The notes under the pieces were generated by a model. That model was not told the DNA's origin and did no database searches. It saw only the letters and a list, made by a program, of their open reading frames with translations. Of a stretch of 64,000 bases of DNA, positions 43,775 to 54,814 are shown one piece after another. The stretch is from Rhizopus sp. PT2906. Taxonomy: Eukaryota > Mucoromycota > Mucoromycetes > Mucorales > Rhizopodaceae. Location: the NCBI GenBank assembly GCA_025529335.1, contig JAMYHX010000154.1, forward strand, positions 18,993 to 82,992. Reading direction: 5' to 3'. The stretch's first letter is position 1, and each line of letters begins with the position of its first letter. The translations under genes were made by a program, and so were the position numbers.

Positions 43775-45948
43775 ATGTCGATCGAAAAGCAAGACGCACA
43801 GTCAATACCACTTCCGGATCCAGAATATAATGACCCAACGGGTATCTATCCACCAGTAGAAGATCTGTATACCAAACGACCAAACTTTCTGTGTCGCGCC
43901 AAATATCAGATTACAACCTTTGATGGTTGGTTTGGTGATTATGATTATGCAGCTCTATGGTAAGAAACTAAAAAGACAAGTTACCGTTGTAAGTCTAATA
44001 TTTTGCAAATGCTTAGCTTACCAAGACTTCCCTTTCTCAAAAGAAATGCAAAACCATCTATATTCTATGGTCCTGATGATCCAGTGCCCATAGCAGTAGC
44101 ATTTCTAATGGGAATTCAGCGTAAATATCTAACATTTGCTCTAGCTGTTGATTTGCTTACTAAATAAGAGTACAGATTTTTTGGCTGTCGTCGCTGGCAT
44201 AATCACACCTACAATCATCCTCTCGGGGGAAGGCAGTAATAACCTAAATCTGGATGAAGGCACACGTCAATTCATGGTCTCTGTATCTCTTATTGTATGT
44301 TTTATCCTTTTTAATAACTTGTTATATTAATCCTTTAGAATAGGTCTCTGGGATAATGAGGTATAACTCCTCTTTACAAAATAAGACCAATAGCTGATTT
44401 TCATTACTTGTAGTATTATACAAATTGTAAGATTTAAAATACCCAAGACTCGGTTTTATTTTGGCATCGGGTAATGTTTTTGATCATAAAGTTGAGCTAT
44501 TGACTCATGTTGCAATAGTTTACTACAAATTGCAGGTGTTGCATTCGCTAATATGCCAGCATCCCAAGCTTTAGTGGGCAATATGTACAAAAGTAAGAGT
44601 ATTCCGTATCTAATAATATCATATTAACTTTTTTGTATAGATGGACAATGTCCTATCGAAATATTGTCTGATGGTACAATCAAGTATCTGCCTTGTCCCG
44701 ACGCATTTGGTGCAATCCTTGGTACACAAGTATGGTTTGGCAATGTTGATATTTTGCATTGTAATTCATATTTTCTTTCTATAGATGCTATGTGCTCTTC
44801 TTAACATTGCTATCAGCTTTCTACCTCACCGTATACTCAGAAAAATGTTTCCAAAGATAGTAACAGGCACGGTGCTCGTCGTTATCGGCGCCTCTTTGAT
44901 CACTACAGCAATGAAGAATTGGGCTGGTGGAACTGGACCCTGTATGAATCGTCCATCGTCTGGTGAATATCAGCTTTGTCCCAGCATTTATGCTCCTCAT
45001 GCTCAAGCCTGGGGAAGCCCTGTCAATTTTGCTATTGGCCTTGCTGTCTTTGGATCTATTATCCTTATTGAGATTCTAGGTTCAATCTTTCTAAAGAACA
45101 TATCTGTCGTAGTGGGCCTTGCTGTGGGCTGTATTATTACATCCTGCCTTGGCATGTTTGATACATCAACGATAACCTCTGCACCTGCGGCTACATTTCT
45201 TTGGGTCAAGACATTTAAATACAGCATTTACCCTCCTGCAATCATTCCCTTTTTGTTTACATGTCTAGACATGATGATAGAATGTCTTGGAGACCTTACA
45301 GCAGCCAGTGATCTTTCCGGCTTACCAATCGAAGGTCGACCATTTGAAGAACGCATGCAAGGCGGCCTCCTGTGTGACGGCGTGAGCATCATATTGTCCG
45401 GTCTCTGCTCCACAATGGGTGTTATTACTTATAGCAACAACAACGGCGTTATCGCTGTAACACAATGTGCAAGCCGTGCAGCTGGACTTGTATGCGCTTT
45501 TTTGTTAATCCTCTGCGGCGTATTCTCCAAAATCTCTGCTGGCTTGCTAGCTATTCCTAACCCGGTTATAGGCGGTATGACTCTCTTCATTTTCTCTTCT
45601 GTTGGTACCTCAGGCGTGCGTATTCTTGGTTATCTTGATTGGACAAGGCGAGATCGCGTTATCGTGGCAGCTTCATTAGCAGTAGGTCTTGGCGTTACTT
45701 TAGTCCCTAACTGGTTTAACTATGTCATGCCTACAACTACAAACGAAGCAGCTCAAGGGTTCTATGATTCGATCAATACCATTGTGGAGACCGGCTACAT
45801 CATGGCAGGTATTATATCTATCGTCCTTAATGCCATCCTTCCAAAAGATGTCAAATCAATTGTCCAAGATAATTTGTCTGAACGATCGCTTAGTGGCTCA
45901 AGTCGCTTGTATTATGAAGAGAAGAATGATAGGAACAGTAATGCGTGA
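43775..45948 (+). CDS. NCS2 purine permease (UapA/UapC-like)
   Basis: Eight exons (43775-43959, 44017-44120, 44176-44294, 44344-44360, 44414-44470, 44519-44592, 44641-44729, 44785-45948) give 602 residues. The TM1 motif GIQHFLAVVAGIITPTIIL, TM3 region VAFANMPASQALVG, TM8 region LTAASDLSGLPIEGRPFE and TM10 signature SNNNGVIAVTQCASR identify the nucleobase-ascorbate family. UapA-type carriers import uric acid and xanthine with protons at the plasma membrane. Exon 4 is only 17 bases (VSGIM), yet it is needed to keep phase and to restore SGIMSIIQIVRFKIPKTRF. The glutamine that precedes NNG in UapA is Asn here. Confidence 0.93.
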
Positions 45949-46296
45949 AAATGCAACAAAAAAGAAAAATTGCAATTACAAACTAACCTGTATAAATAAT
46001 AAAGCAACTAAAAATTAATGAACATCCTGCATCTCATTTTGTTGTCAAGGAATACCTCAATGTTGCTAGATTTTTTTTTACACATAAGGAGGGCTTAACA
46101 GTGTTAACAAAACAGTATGACATTCTATACACATTTAAAGATAGAGATTAACGCTGTGAATTAGTATGTATCTATTAGCAAATATCTTTTTGAAGTACGT
46201 GTATTTTCGTCCCCATATGAGCAGAATTAATAAAATCACGCATTTGGTAACATATCATTAAAGTGAAAGGCTTTTATTACAGCAATGTTTCAAGAA

Positions 46297-46719
46297 TTAA
46301 GGGTTACAGACGTAAGAGTAACAAACAAGCTTGTCGGTGAGCAAAACTGTAGTGCATTTCTTGATTGCATTGTTTTGATAGCATGTACCAAGGAGCTTAC
46401 CATCACCATTGTTGACGTAGAATTCCCATCTTCCATCGTTTCTCTTGTAAAAATTCATTTCACCCATTCCACAGAGGCCCTTTCTGATCTTGAAAAAGTT
46501 CGTATCAGGAGTAATGTTTCCGAGACCTGAGTTATTGGCATCGGTAACAACGCCAGCTCTATCACCTTTACCATAGCAATTACAGTTCCAGTAGTTAGAA
46601 GGGCAAGCAACCACACCAGTACGTCCACCAGTAGCTACACCAGTAGAGATGTGGAAATCAGCACTAACATAAGCGATGACTGAGAGGATCAAGCAGTAAA
46701 GAGCAAGTAATTTGTTCAT
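46297..46719 (-). CDS. Small secreted cysteine-rich protein
   Basis: An intronless gene of 140 residues with a signal peptide (MNKLLALYCLILSVIAYVSA). The mature chain is about 120 residues and has nine cysteines (for example CPSNYWNCNCYGKGD, KLLGTCYQNNAIKKC and LVCYSYVC near the end). It has no membrane anchor. The family is not recognised. Size and cysteine content resemble secreted or cell-wall-associated small proteins of fungi. It is convergent with the purine permease gene. Confidence 0.7.
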   Translation of the reverse strand: MNKLLALYCLILSVIAYVSADFHISTGVATGGRTGVVACPSNYWNCNCYGKGDRAGVVTDANNSGLGNITPDTNFFKIRKGLCGMGEMNFYKRNDGRWEFYVNNGDGKLLGTCYQNNAIKKCTTVLLTDKLVCYSYVCNP

Positions 46720-49069
46720 GTTAATGATAAGAAAAGGGAATAATTGAACATCCTTTTATACAAAAAACAGAACGGAAACTGTATTAATAAAAGCTTAATA
46801 ATGAAAATTAGTCCATTGTGTGCATCCTCTATTTGTTGTACATATTTTACTTTGCAAATTACCAAGTATGACCCGCCTGCACCCATTTACAAAGTCAACA
46901 TTACATCCCCGCCATTTACAAAGTCATAGTCTGATGAAAATAGAAAGCATGCGCAAGCAAAGACATTTGTGCTCTGTGGCCAATCGAAATAAATGATGAA
47001 TTTGCAAAGATGAACAATCTGTTGATGGACTATGTCAGATAAGAAAGCGTACTCTCTGAAAACGACTAGTCCTCGTACGAAATATGTATGTCATGCACCT
47101 TATCAGCATAGCTCTAAATCTGTCGATACTGCTATCATCAAGCCAAATGATATGGACTTTTGAATGGACGAAATGAGGCCTGAGCGTGTCTAACAACCTA
47201 AAAAAATGTCAAAACAATAAAGACTTTTCTGATGTTGGAAAAAAAAAGTTCTTGAGAGCATAGATACTACAAAACAACCGAGTACACTTGTTCACTTTGC
47301 AATACAGTGTGAAAAGAAAACTCCTGTATAAGTTGCTTCTAAGGCTCAACTATCACTTTGTTGTGACTTAATGTATCATGATTAATCCGGAGCTTACTGT
47401 CTGGGTTGTACTTGAAATAATGGCTCAACGAGCCTAATTGCTCAATTGCTCCATCATTGACTGCAGTTCTACTTTTCCTGAGAGTCCTGCAACATCATAT
47501 TGTTGATGGTGTAGCACGCGTCTACATATTTGTAGCATGAGGTCTACCAGGTTTCTGTCATGCCGTGGTCTTGTGGCTGGTTGTATTAGCTGTTGTTGTT
47601 CTAATGTTCGTAGAGATCAAATAAAAAAAAAAAAAAGAGAGAGAGAGACCAGAGTACTAGACAAAATAGATGTAATTGAATCAAATGTAAAGATTAACAC
47701 TAGTTATGACCAACCATGACAGTGTATATATCGACATGACGCCTTATGATAAAGACATTTCAGTATAGTGCAATTGAATACATCTCTTCGCGTTACGTGT
47801 TGCACTAAGCTTTTGTAACATTACGCTTTAATCCAATAATTTTATCAGATATAAATCGTTTAAAGCAAACCAATGGTTCCCTTACTTCCATGGTATTACT
47901 TTCTTAATTCGTATATTGATTTGAAGATACCCCTTTCATATTCAAATATACAATGATTTTAGTTATAAAAAAGCATTATAGCTAGTCACAATATTCCTAG
48001 TAAACTTATGTTCTGGGTAGAAAACATAGATTTAATAATCAAGAGAGTACTTTCATTCAAGATCGACGTTGTATGTAGTTCTAATTTAAACATAGAACCC
48101 CAACTGCATATAGTGCAACCAAAAGAGGTGAGACAGGAAACCAAAAAGGCTTTTATTTGCCGCAAAGGAAGTTACCATGTCAATGGCACTCGGAGATTAA
48201 CTAATGTATTCGATGTATGCTTAAACTATGTCTACATGCTGCACTGATTTGTCATTTTAAGTATAATATAGCACTAATAAACCTATGAATATGTGATATT
48301 ATTCTTTGAAAAAAAATGCATACAATTATATACATATAAAAAAGAAAATTCTCAAGGCAGTAATGCTGGATCAACATCAACATTAAACAACGGAGCTGTA
48401 ACACACAGTTAAGCTTATCATGACTAATTCTGATACATCCCAGTACAATATCTTTCTCATTTTATTATAATAAACGAATGCATGCATAGATGTTCTTGAA
48501 AGTGGGATGGTAAAAGCAAAACAATAGAGGGAGATGCTTAAAGGCTTTATGCGCGAAATAAGTGGTCCAGTTGAACCTAATGATTCCAAATGTATGCCAC
48601 AAGCAAAATTATATTTTAACATTCGTCATCCGTTACACGCCTATATACCCGCTACACAACGTAAATGAAGTTGAATGTCGTTCCTAATTCAACTTTAGTT
48701 GCCTCTATTTCAATATCAGATGTGGTATTGTTCTCAGAAGAAGAAAAGATGAACTCATTATATGCTAGCTTGTCCTCTCTTGATGAAGTGGTTTGAAATA
48801 AAATCTTTCGAAAGTGTCTGTGGAGAGACTCCAATTTGCATGCTTCTTAACGTCGTCTACCTTGTGATCCAATTAGACAGCTTTTGTGCTTGATGCTGAA
48901 CGAAGTGAGTGAGGTCCATATACCTATGCTTGTTTAACAGTATTCGCTACCGAACTTGGTTGAATGCATAGCACTTTGCTGGGATTGTTGACTATGCTAA
49001 GAACATTGTATGCTCGACTGGGAGTTTTGAACGTAAATGTTCTGGCTAAATCTAATAATTTTGTAAATA
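46720..49069. other. Gene-poor region with scattered relic frames
   Basis: About 2.3 kb without a supported gene. A 43-codon ATG frame at 47032-47163 (+) reads KKAYSLKTTSPRTKYVCHAP, then YQHSSKSVDTAIIKP, and looks like a piece of a mobile-element protein. Other frames (48008-48247 +, 48652-48834 -) have no recognisable family. The region grades into the TnpB-like relic at 49.1 kb. Confidence 0.35.
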
Positions 49070-49258
49070 CAGACCTGCCCTTCTTGTAACTAAATGTCCT
49101 TTACTGAAGTACTCATTGGGTTGAGCAGCATTCTCACTTGCAAAAGTTGTGGAATGATGTGGCAACATGATGTCAATGCATCGAAGAATATTTTCAAGAT
49201 TTCAAAAGAAGTCATCAGTGACCGCGGCCCGCCTCAAGCATTTTGCAGAAGCAAATAG
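49070..49258 (+). pseudogene. TnpB/Fanzor-like C-terminal relic (copy D)
   Basis: In one frame, interrupted by a single TAA, the sequence reads TCPSCN, then VLIGLSSILTCKSCGMMW, and QHDVNASKNIFKISKEV followed by DRGPPQAF before the stop. CPSC and CKSC supply the four zinc-ribbon cysteines, and QHDVNASKNI is the RuvC III aspartate motif of TnpB/Fanzor proteins. The sequence upstream is too decayed to read. DNA similarity to copy A extends past the stop codon. Confidence 0.7.
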
Positions 49259-49993
49259 CGTTTTTATCACATCGCCGTATCGAACACGGTTTTCATGTTA
49301 AAGGAATTTTGATTTTTATAATTAAACTGTAGCCATGGTGAACACCGAAATTCGGAGAATATGGGTATGGTATTCGTTTACCAAAAGAAAAAGGTGACAA
49401 TGAAAGCATTATCAGCTTTAGTAATAGTGCTTAAAGAAGTTTATTATTAGGTAAAGAGGAAGTATTAATAAGGAATAGCAAAATAAATCCTAAGAACTAT
49501 GAATACTTTCCTATTGAGTTCCTCTTAAGCAAGATTAAACTTTTCTACAAGCGCCATAAATCAAAGTGTCTAAAGTCCAGAGCTATAAAAGCTTGTGAAG
49601 TGCTAGAGGAGCAAGACAGCTGGTTTCTGCGGTAATTAGCAGAACACGTACTCTTACGGATGTCAGTAGAGCAAATCGAAGATTAGCAGGGTTGTGATTT
49701 TCATATAGTCTGTGATAAACAAAGAGGGTTACGTAGCTAGGAAATAAACGTGATTAACTAATAATAAGGTGGGTCAAAAAAAAAAGCTCTGGATTTTTCA
49801 GTGTCCTGCACTACCTCTGGGTGAGGTTTGTTTCTCATTTTCCATTTGTTTTTTTTCCTCATACGTTGCTTTAAGAATATTACGGACTTGATCTCGCATT
49901 TTGTTTAAAATATGGGCCATACTAATGCTCTGAAAGCGCAGTACGAAATCGTATCGTTGACGCAGACTATCACTTCTGCTTATTTACTGCTTC
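49259..49993. other. Stretch without a gene
   Basis: Only short frames are present. It lies between the TnpB-like relic and the Helitron relic and is probably old mobile DNA. Confidence 0.3.
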
Positions 49994-50395
49994 TCAAGGT
50001 AAGGCAATGTCACAACAGCTTCTGTTGCTATTCTCAATAGGAATAACTGCGGTAACTTCTTCCATTGTTGGCAGGTTGTACGTGCGTCTGTCGCTTCCTT
50101 CAATCAAATGCATTCTCATAGATGAACTAATGATAATATAAGGTGATCCGCTTTCGGCAGAGCCATTGTTGTTACCTTTATCCTCGTTGTTGATGCTGGA
50201 GCTTTCATGGTTGCTCAATATTCCATATGCATGACGATAAATACGTACGAAGGGATTGCATTGGGAAAGCACAGTTAAAAGGTTTTTTATAATCTCCTGC
50301 TTCATATTTTCATTCCGTGTATCCATATCCTCTGCTCTCCATGCACTTAGACGGAGCCTTTGTCCCAAGTCGAAGAACAGCTCAAGCTACTCTGT
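49994..50395 (-). pseudogene. Helitron N-terminal-domain relic
   Basis: The minus strand reads FFDLGQRLRLSAWRAED, then LTVLSQCNPFVRIYRHAYGI, an Asn/Ser-rich insertion, MRMHLIEGSDRRTYNLP with TMEEVTAVIP, and CCDIALP before a stop. This is the Helitron-like N domain (LQ..L...NP.V..FR.A, ...D.R.YN.PT..EVAAIIP, ...RDI). There is no ATG in proper context, and the rest of the Rep/helicase protein is absent, so this is a remnant. It lies head to head with the LINE tail that follows. Confidence 0.7.
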
Positions 50396-50529
50396 ACCTG
50401 ATAGATTTGACAACGCCCTCCTTTTGAATACCATCATATGCTCATTGAACAATCCCAAACTCTACGCGGAAATCCAATGCAGTACCTATTCCAATTGTCA
50501 AGGTATCTCCTGATCAGCTCTGTTTCTTA

Positions 50530-50985
50530 TGGCACAAAGACTTTGACTTGCTAACACAACCACGTCATCCACCTTTGGCTCTGCCTCATTCGCTGCTTCT
50601 TTGATTTCAGTGCTGGCAAACTTTTTGGTCCCTGAATATGCCACCAATGGCTTTTACATCATGCGTTCGCCTGTTACATGGCTACATTCCTACAGTTGCT
50701 TTATAGCATGCCTGGAATCTCAGAGTGACCGCCTCTCCACTGTGCAGACTCTGTCAACAAGGCACTCAGACAAGTTTCCATCTCTTTGTTAGTTACCCTA
50801 GCAAGCTTAACTTCTGGTTCTCCATTTTCGAGAGATATTCTCTGCCGGACAAGTTCCTTACTGCAGAAGAAATATCATCTGTATTCATTTCTTTTGTCCC
50901 AGTAGATGAACAAACAACAGTCGATACGGACGTTGTTTGTTTCTTTAGCGCATGTATCGCAATAATCTGGAAATACCACTAGCAG
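50530..50985 (+). pseudogene. Non-LTR retrotransposon (LINE) 3' relic
   Basis: The + strand frames give QCWQTFWSLNMPPMAFTSCV, then RLLHGYIPTVAL, a stop, and HAWNLRVTASPLCRLCQQGT with QTSFHLFVSYPSKLNFW, IFERYSLP and so on. This matches the zinc-binding region at the end of LINE reverse transcriptases (W..LW....P.......WRLLHG.LPT, ..CPLC......T..H.FV.CP....FW). One in-frame stop and loss of the RT domain show that only a 5'-truncated dead copy remains. Confidence 0.65.
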
Positions 50986-51197
50986 TGTGTATTTGATGAC
51001 ACTCCGTGGTATACAACCGCAGTCGTCAACAGTTTCGAATTGGAACATGGCGGATTCTTATCTTCTCTTCCTTTTGAAAACGGAAGTTATCTTCGACTAT
51101 AGACGCATAATTTATTGTTTAATAAAGTCTACACTTTCATACAAAAAAATTCCAGTACAAATATTTCTGCTAATATAGCAACATAAATAATTTGTGT

Positions 51198-51616
51198 TTA
51201 TTTAAGTTCCTGTCTCTGCTTTTCTAGTCCTCTTTGGTACTCTGAATAGATGGGTTATTAGACAAACAAAATGGAAAACAAAACAATGCCATCATACCCT
51301 CACTCTTCTTTTTAACAGAAGCATTATCTCTTGCCAAGAAGAACAAATTCGAAGAGGGTACTTGTCTTTCATACAGTTGCTTATTATTCATCCTCATTGT
51401 TTAGTTTATATGAAGAATAAAATAATATAAAGTAGCTTACTGCCTTTGGTCTTAGATGAGCTAATTCTGCATTAAGCACTTTTGCTTCTTGAATCTTGTT
51501 AAAAGAGGCTAGTTAGTCTTCCTATCTTTCATTCTCTCTCTCTTTCTCTCTCTTTTATTCAAACCAAATATTGACAACATTACTTGTCTATCTAGCAATT
51601 GTTTATCACCAAGCAT
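51198..51616 (-). CDS. Prefoldin-like microprotein resembling human ASDURF
   Basis: Four very short exons (51584-51616, 51441-51494, 51298-51379, 51198-51241) join in phase to 70 residues, with GT...AG at each intron. The product reads LLDRQIQEAKVLNAELAHLR, then QLYERQVPSSNLFFLARDN and SEEYQRGLEKQRQELK. Two helices flank a short hairpin: this is the beta-prefoldin layout, and NxFFLA near the middle resembles the prefoldin-like ASDURF microprotein encoded upstream of human ASNSD1, a component of the PAQosome. The orthology is judged from remembered motifs and is not proven. The exons are too short for simple frame-based detection. It lies just downstream of the Ser-rich gene on the same strand. 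Confidence 0.65.
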
Positions 51617-51691
51617 AAAAAATATAAGAAAAAAAAAAAGACAATTTAATTCCGAAATAAATATGATTTTATTAACTAGAAAAAGAAATGC

Positions 51692-52337
51692 TTACTCTTT
51701 TTCAAGAGCTTCGATGCCTTTGAATTGTGGAGTCCAAGAAAAGTCACGTGTTGATGTGACCTTGCGCTGAGAGTATCTATCATTTATCTTTATTTCACGC
51801 TTCGTTACCAATCTTTTGACGGGACTAAGTTATGATTAATATGAATTAAAAAAAAAAAGGAGAGAGAGAGGACTTACGTTGACTGTGATGAAACTAATTG
51901 GATAGGGGGACGTTTATTTTCCCTCTTCTCCCATTCTTTCAAAGTAGGTATATATTCAAATCGTCTTTGCTGGATATAACGTCTTGAATGAAAATGGTAG
52001 CATGTGTCTATACTATGTCTTCTTTGCTCAGGATGAGAACCAGTCTCGAATAAATGAATTAGCTCTGCTACCCTTGGTCTTTTTGAGTCAGTGCTCCAGT
52101 GTGAGCCTAACGAGGCCGTAGATGACGACGGTGACAGAACAAGCGATGTGCATGATGAAGAAGTAGGCATGGTTGAAGACGAATTACGACGCTGTCTATG
52201 AGATATATCATCCCATTGTTTGGCTACTGATTCATAAACTAATGTATCAACCTTTGGTATCGTGCTGGTATTCGTCGTTGGCGCTTTGCTAACAGTTGTC
52301 AAAGATGATGAATGGAAGTAATAGTCATAAGAATAAG
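51692..52337 (-). CDS. Ser/Thr-rich hypothetical protein
   Basis: Two exons are clear (51878-52337, 51692-51824), with a GTAAGT donor and CTTAG acceptor. The first exon is Ser/Thr-rich (SSSCTSLVLSPSSSTASLGS) and then basic and conserved-looking (RPRVAELIHLFETGSHPEQR; IPTLKEWEKRENKRPPIQL). The second ends DFSWTPQFKGIEALEKE. The short ELIHLFE and basic blocks resemble regulatory regions of cytoskeletal or polarity proteins, but no domain is named. The first exon shown opens at an acceptor (TGTGTAG|CT), so a further 5' exon, perhaps starting at the ATG at 52503, is expected. Confidence 0.6.
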
Positions 52338-53866
52338 CTACACATATAGAAGATGAATAACATGCAAGTTATGCAGAGTATAATATTACTTAACACGTTT
52401 AATAAAACGTGTAGTAGGGTCAATTGATAAAAATAAGTAATAGACGTTAAAATAAACAATTGCAAAAGTAGTTTACTAATTAACCCAAGATTAGCGTATA
52501 CATACAAAAAAGTAATGAATAATCATCCGTTACCAAACAGAGATGTTTAGATTGACTGCAGAACGTTTTATCATTGCTGTACCATTTCTTCTTCAAATGT
52601 AAAGAAATAAAAGAAAAAGAAGTATCCTATGATCAATTTTTTCTTATTGTTCCTCTAATGGAATCTCCGACGTTGATATCCTAACCGTATTGAAAGGAAA
52701 ATGACTCCTTAAACAGCAACTTAATTAATTATAAATTAAACACCTATGATCTCCCATATAGATCATAGTTGACAATAATGCAAATTACTTTACAAGGAAA
52801 AGGGCATATAGGACAGGTACACTGTCTATCAAGCAAGTCAAATAATCAATTAATGTAGTCAATTGGCTCTCTATCAACATAACCTCAAGATCACAAGGCT
52901 ATATGCAGAAAGCTTGTGACTTTGAAGATAAATAAATGAAGAATAAGTATAGTCTTTGGGGGGGGACAGCAGTGCCTTTGAATCAAGGGTTTCTCTTCAA
53001 CAATATGCAGTAAATCATACATGGTTTGTGACTCTTTTCTAAAAATTGAGATGAACAGCAGTGACAGTTCAATGCATATGGAGATAGAGAGGCGCTGAAT
53101 AAGCTACAGAGCTTCATCTGTTTCAAAAGGATACCAATTATACTCTCAGCTTTGTATTACCACGAAATTGTAAGCAAATCGCTTTCATTTAACTATGCTG
53201 TTAAACGTCCTTTTTTTTATGTCTATGTGTTTAAAAAGAAAAGGAAAGAAAAGAGGGATGCGAATGTCTTCTTTATATTTACTCTTTGTTCGAGAAGAAA
53301 AGGTTGGAATATTTTCTTCTCCTTAAAAGCATTACTAGGTTTTTTTAGTAAAAAGAAAAAAAAAGTATAATTTTGACGTATTGCCATGGACAAATCCTTG
53401 TAAGATTTTTTTTTTCTGCTAAAATATAATCTGTTCATCGAGTGCAAAGGTGTATGAATTCTTGACTTTTATTCTTATCAACTTATAATTTCCGAATTGA
53501 TTAAGAGAGAGAAAGAGAGAGAAAGAGAGACAACATTGGAAATACCATTTGATCACTTTACTGTTCCAAAAAAAAAAGAAAGACAGGGACAGTAAATATG
53601 TCAATACTGTACTTTCTTTTTGACGGCTAAATGATTTATACGCCAGTTAAAAGTATAATTGCAATGTGGTTTTGGACATAGAAAACATGTAAATTATAAA
53701 ATACACTTTCCTTTTTGTCCAGAACACACGAATAAAAATACTTTAAGCGGGGTTGTAACGGATTAACTTGTATCGCCGGATTCCGAAATAGAAAAAGCAA
53801 GCTAAAACCTACTTATCAAGACCTTTCTTTCTCTTTCTCTTTCCTTTTCACCTTATTCTTAAAAGA
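52338..53866. other. Intergenic region
   Basis: About 1.5 kb with no supported gene. It contains a GGGGGGG run at 52959-52965, GA-repeats near 53503-53530 and poly-A/T tracts. A CT-rich promoter-like stretch precedes the gene at 53867. Confidence 0.35.
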
Positions 53867-54814
53867 ATGTCAGCTACAAGACACGATGAATACAGTATTC
53901 AAGAGAATGGACCATTACAACCTCCACCTTTACCCACCCATCAAATCATGACACCCTCACCAACACCTACTGTGAAACCACCAAACATGGACTTGGATGC
54001 AGAAAAAATGAGTGGTTAGAAAAAATTGCTTACAATATAATAAATAATTAATAATAAATATAGACATTCAATATATAGATACTGAAAAGGGTATGAAAAA
54101 GAGACGTATGGACAATAGAAATGGCTGCCTAAGGTGCCTGTGCTGTGCTTGCTGTCTTCCGGCATGGGCAGCAGGAATCGTGTGGTTCATTATAGTTGCT
54201 ATCATCATTGTTGTCATTGTTCTCGGTGCTGTTGCTGGTACCTTTGTCATGCCAAAAGTTGATATGGCTGGTGTATCAACAAGTCCTGCCGAAGGTGGCT
54301 CACAAATTAGTTTTACTGGAGAAACATTCAATATCAATTTTGGATTAATCATATCAGTCAATAACCCAAATTTATTAAGTATAGACTTGACAGATATCAA
54401 AGCTACTGTAAGTATACAAAACCATATGGTCATATCATCCACTTATACATATCATAGGCTTATTACCCCAATCAAAGTGGAAATGGGCGTACAAGAGTAG
54501 GAGGAGGATACCTAGCAGAGCAGTTTGTGCCTAAATATAGCAACTTTAACTTTACATTTCCGTTCGCCATTCAGTATAACCCAACATTAGACACGGATCA
54601 ATCTGTCTTGAGTGACCTTGCAAGTAAATGTGGACTGACAGGAGAAAAGAAACAGGACATCACGGTTGATTATACGATTCATCTAACCGCAAGAGTACTA
54701 TTTATTAAAGTTCATCCAACTATAGATTCCTCAGCAACTTTCGCCTGTCCAATTAGCGCTAATGGTGCATTAGATGGTCTAGGAGATGGAACAACAATAT
54801 CTGGATTAAGTTAG
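53867..54814 (+). CDS. LEA2-like (NDR1/HIN1-type) membrane protein
   Basis: Three exons (53867-54014, 54064-54407, 54458-54814) give 282 residues. A Pro-rich cytosolic tail (PLQPPPLPTHQIMTPSPTP) is followed by a Cys cluster (GCLRCLCCACCLPAW) and one membrane helix (IVWFIIVAIIIVVIVLG). The exterior part is an LEA2/WHy-type beta domain (NFGLIISVNNPNLLSIDLTD ... AYYPNQSGNGRTRVGGGY ... FNFTFPFAIQYNP). Such type II proteins occur widely in fungi and plants. Their fungal role is unclear, perhaps at the cell surface or vacuole. Splicing at ACT|GTAAGT restores IKATAYYPN. Confidence 0.8.

Noticed and set aside
53152..53447. Lys/Phe-rich frames on both strands
   Set aside because: They arise from poly-A/poly-T tracts and lack any protein-like segment.
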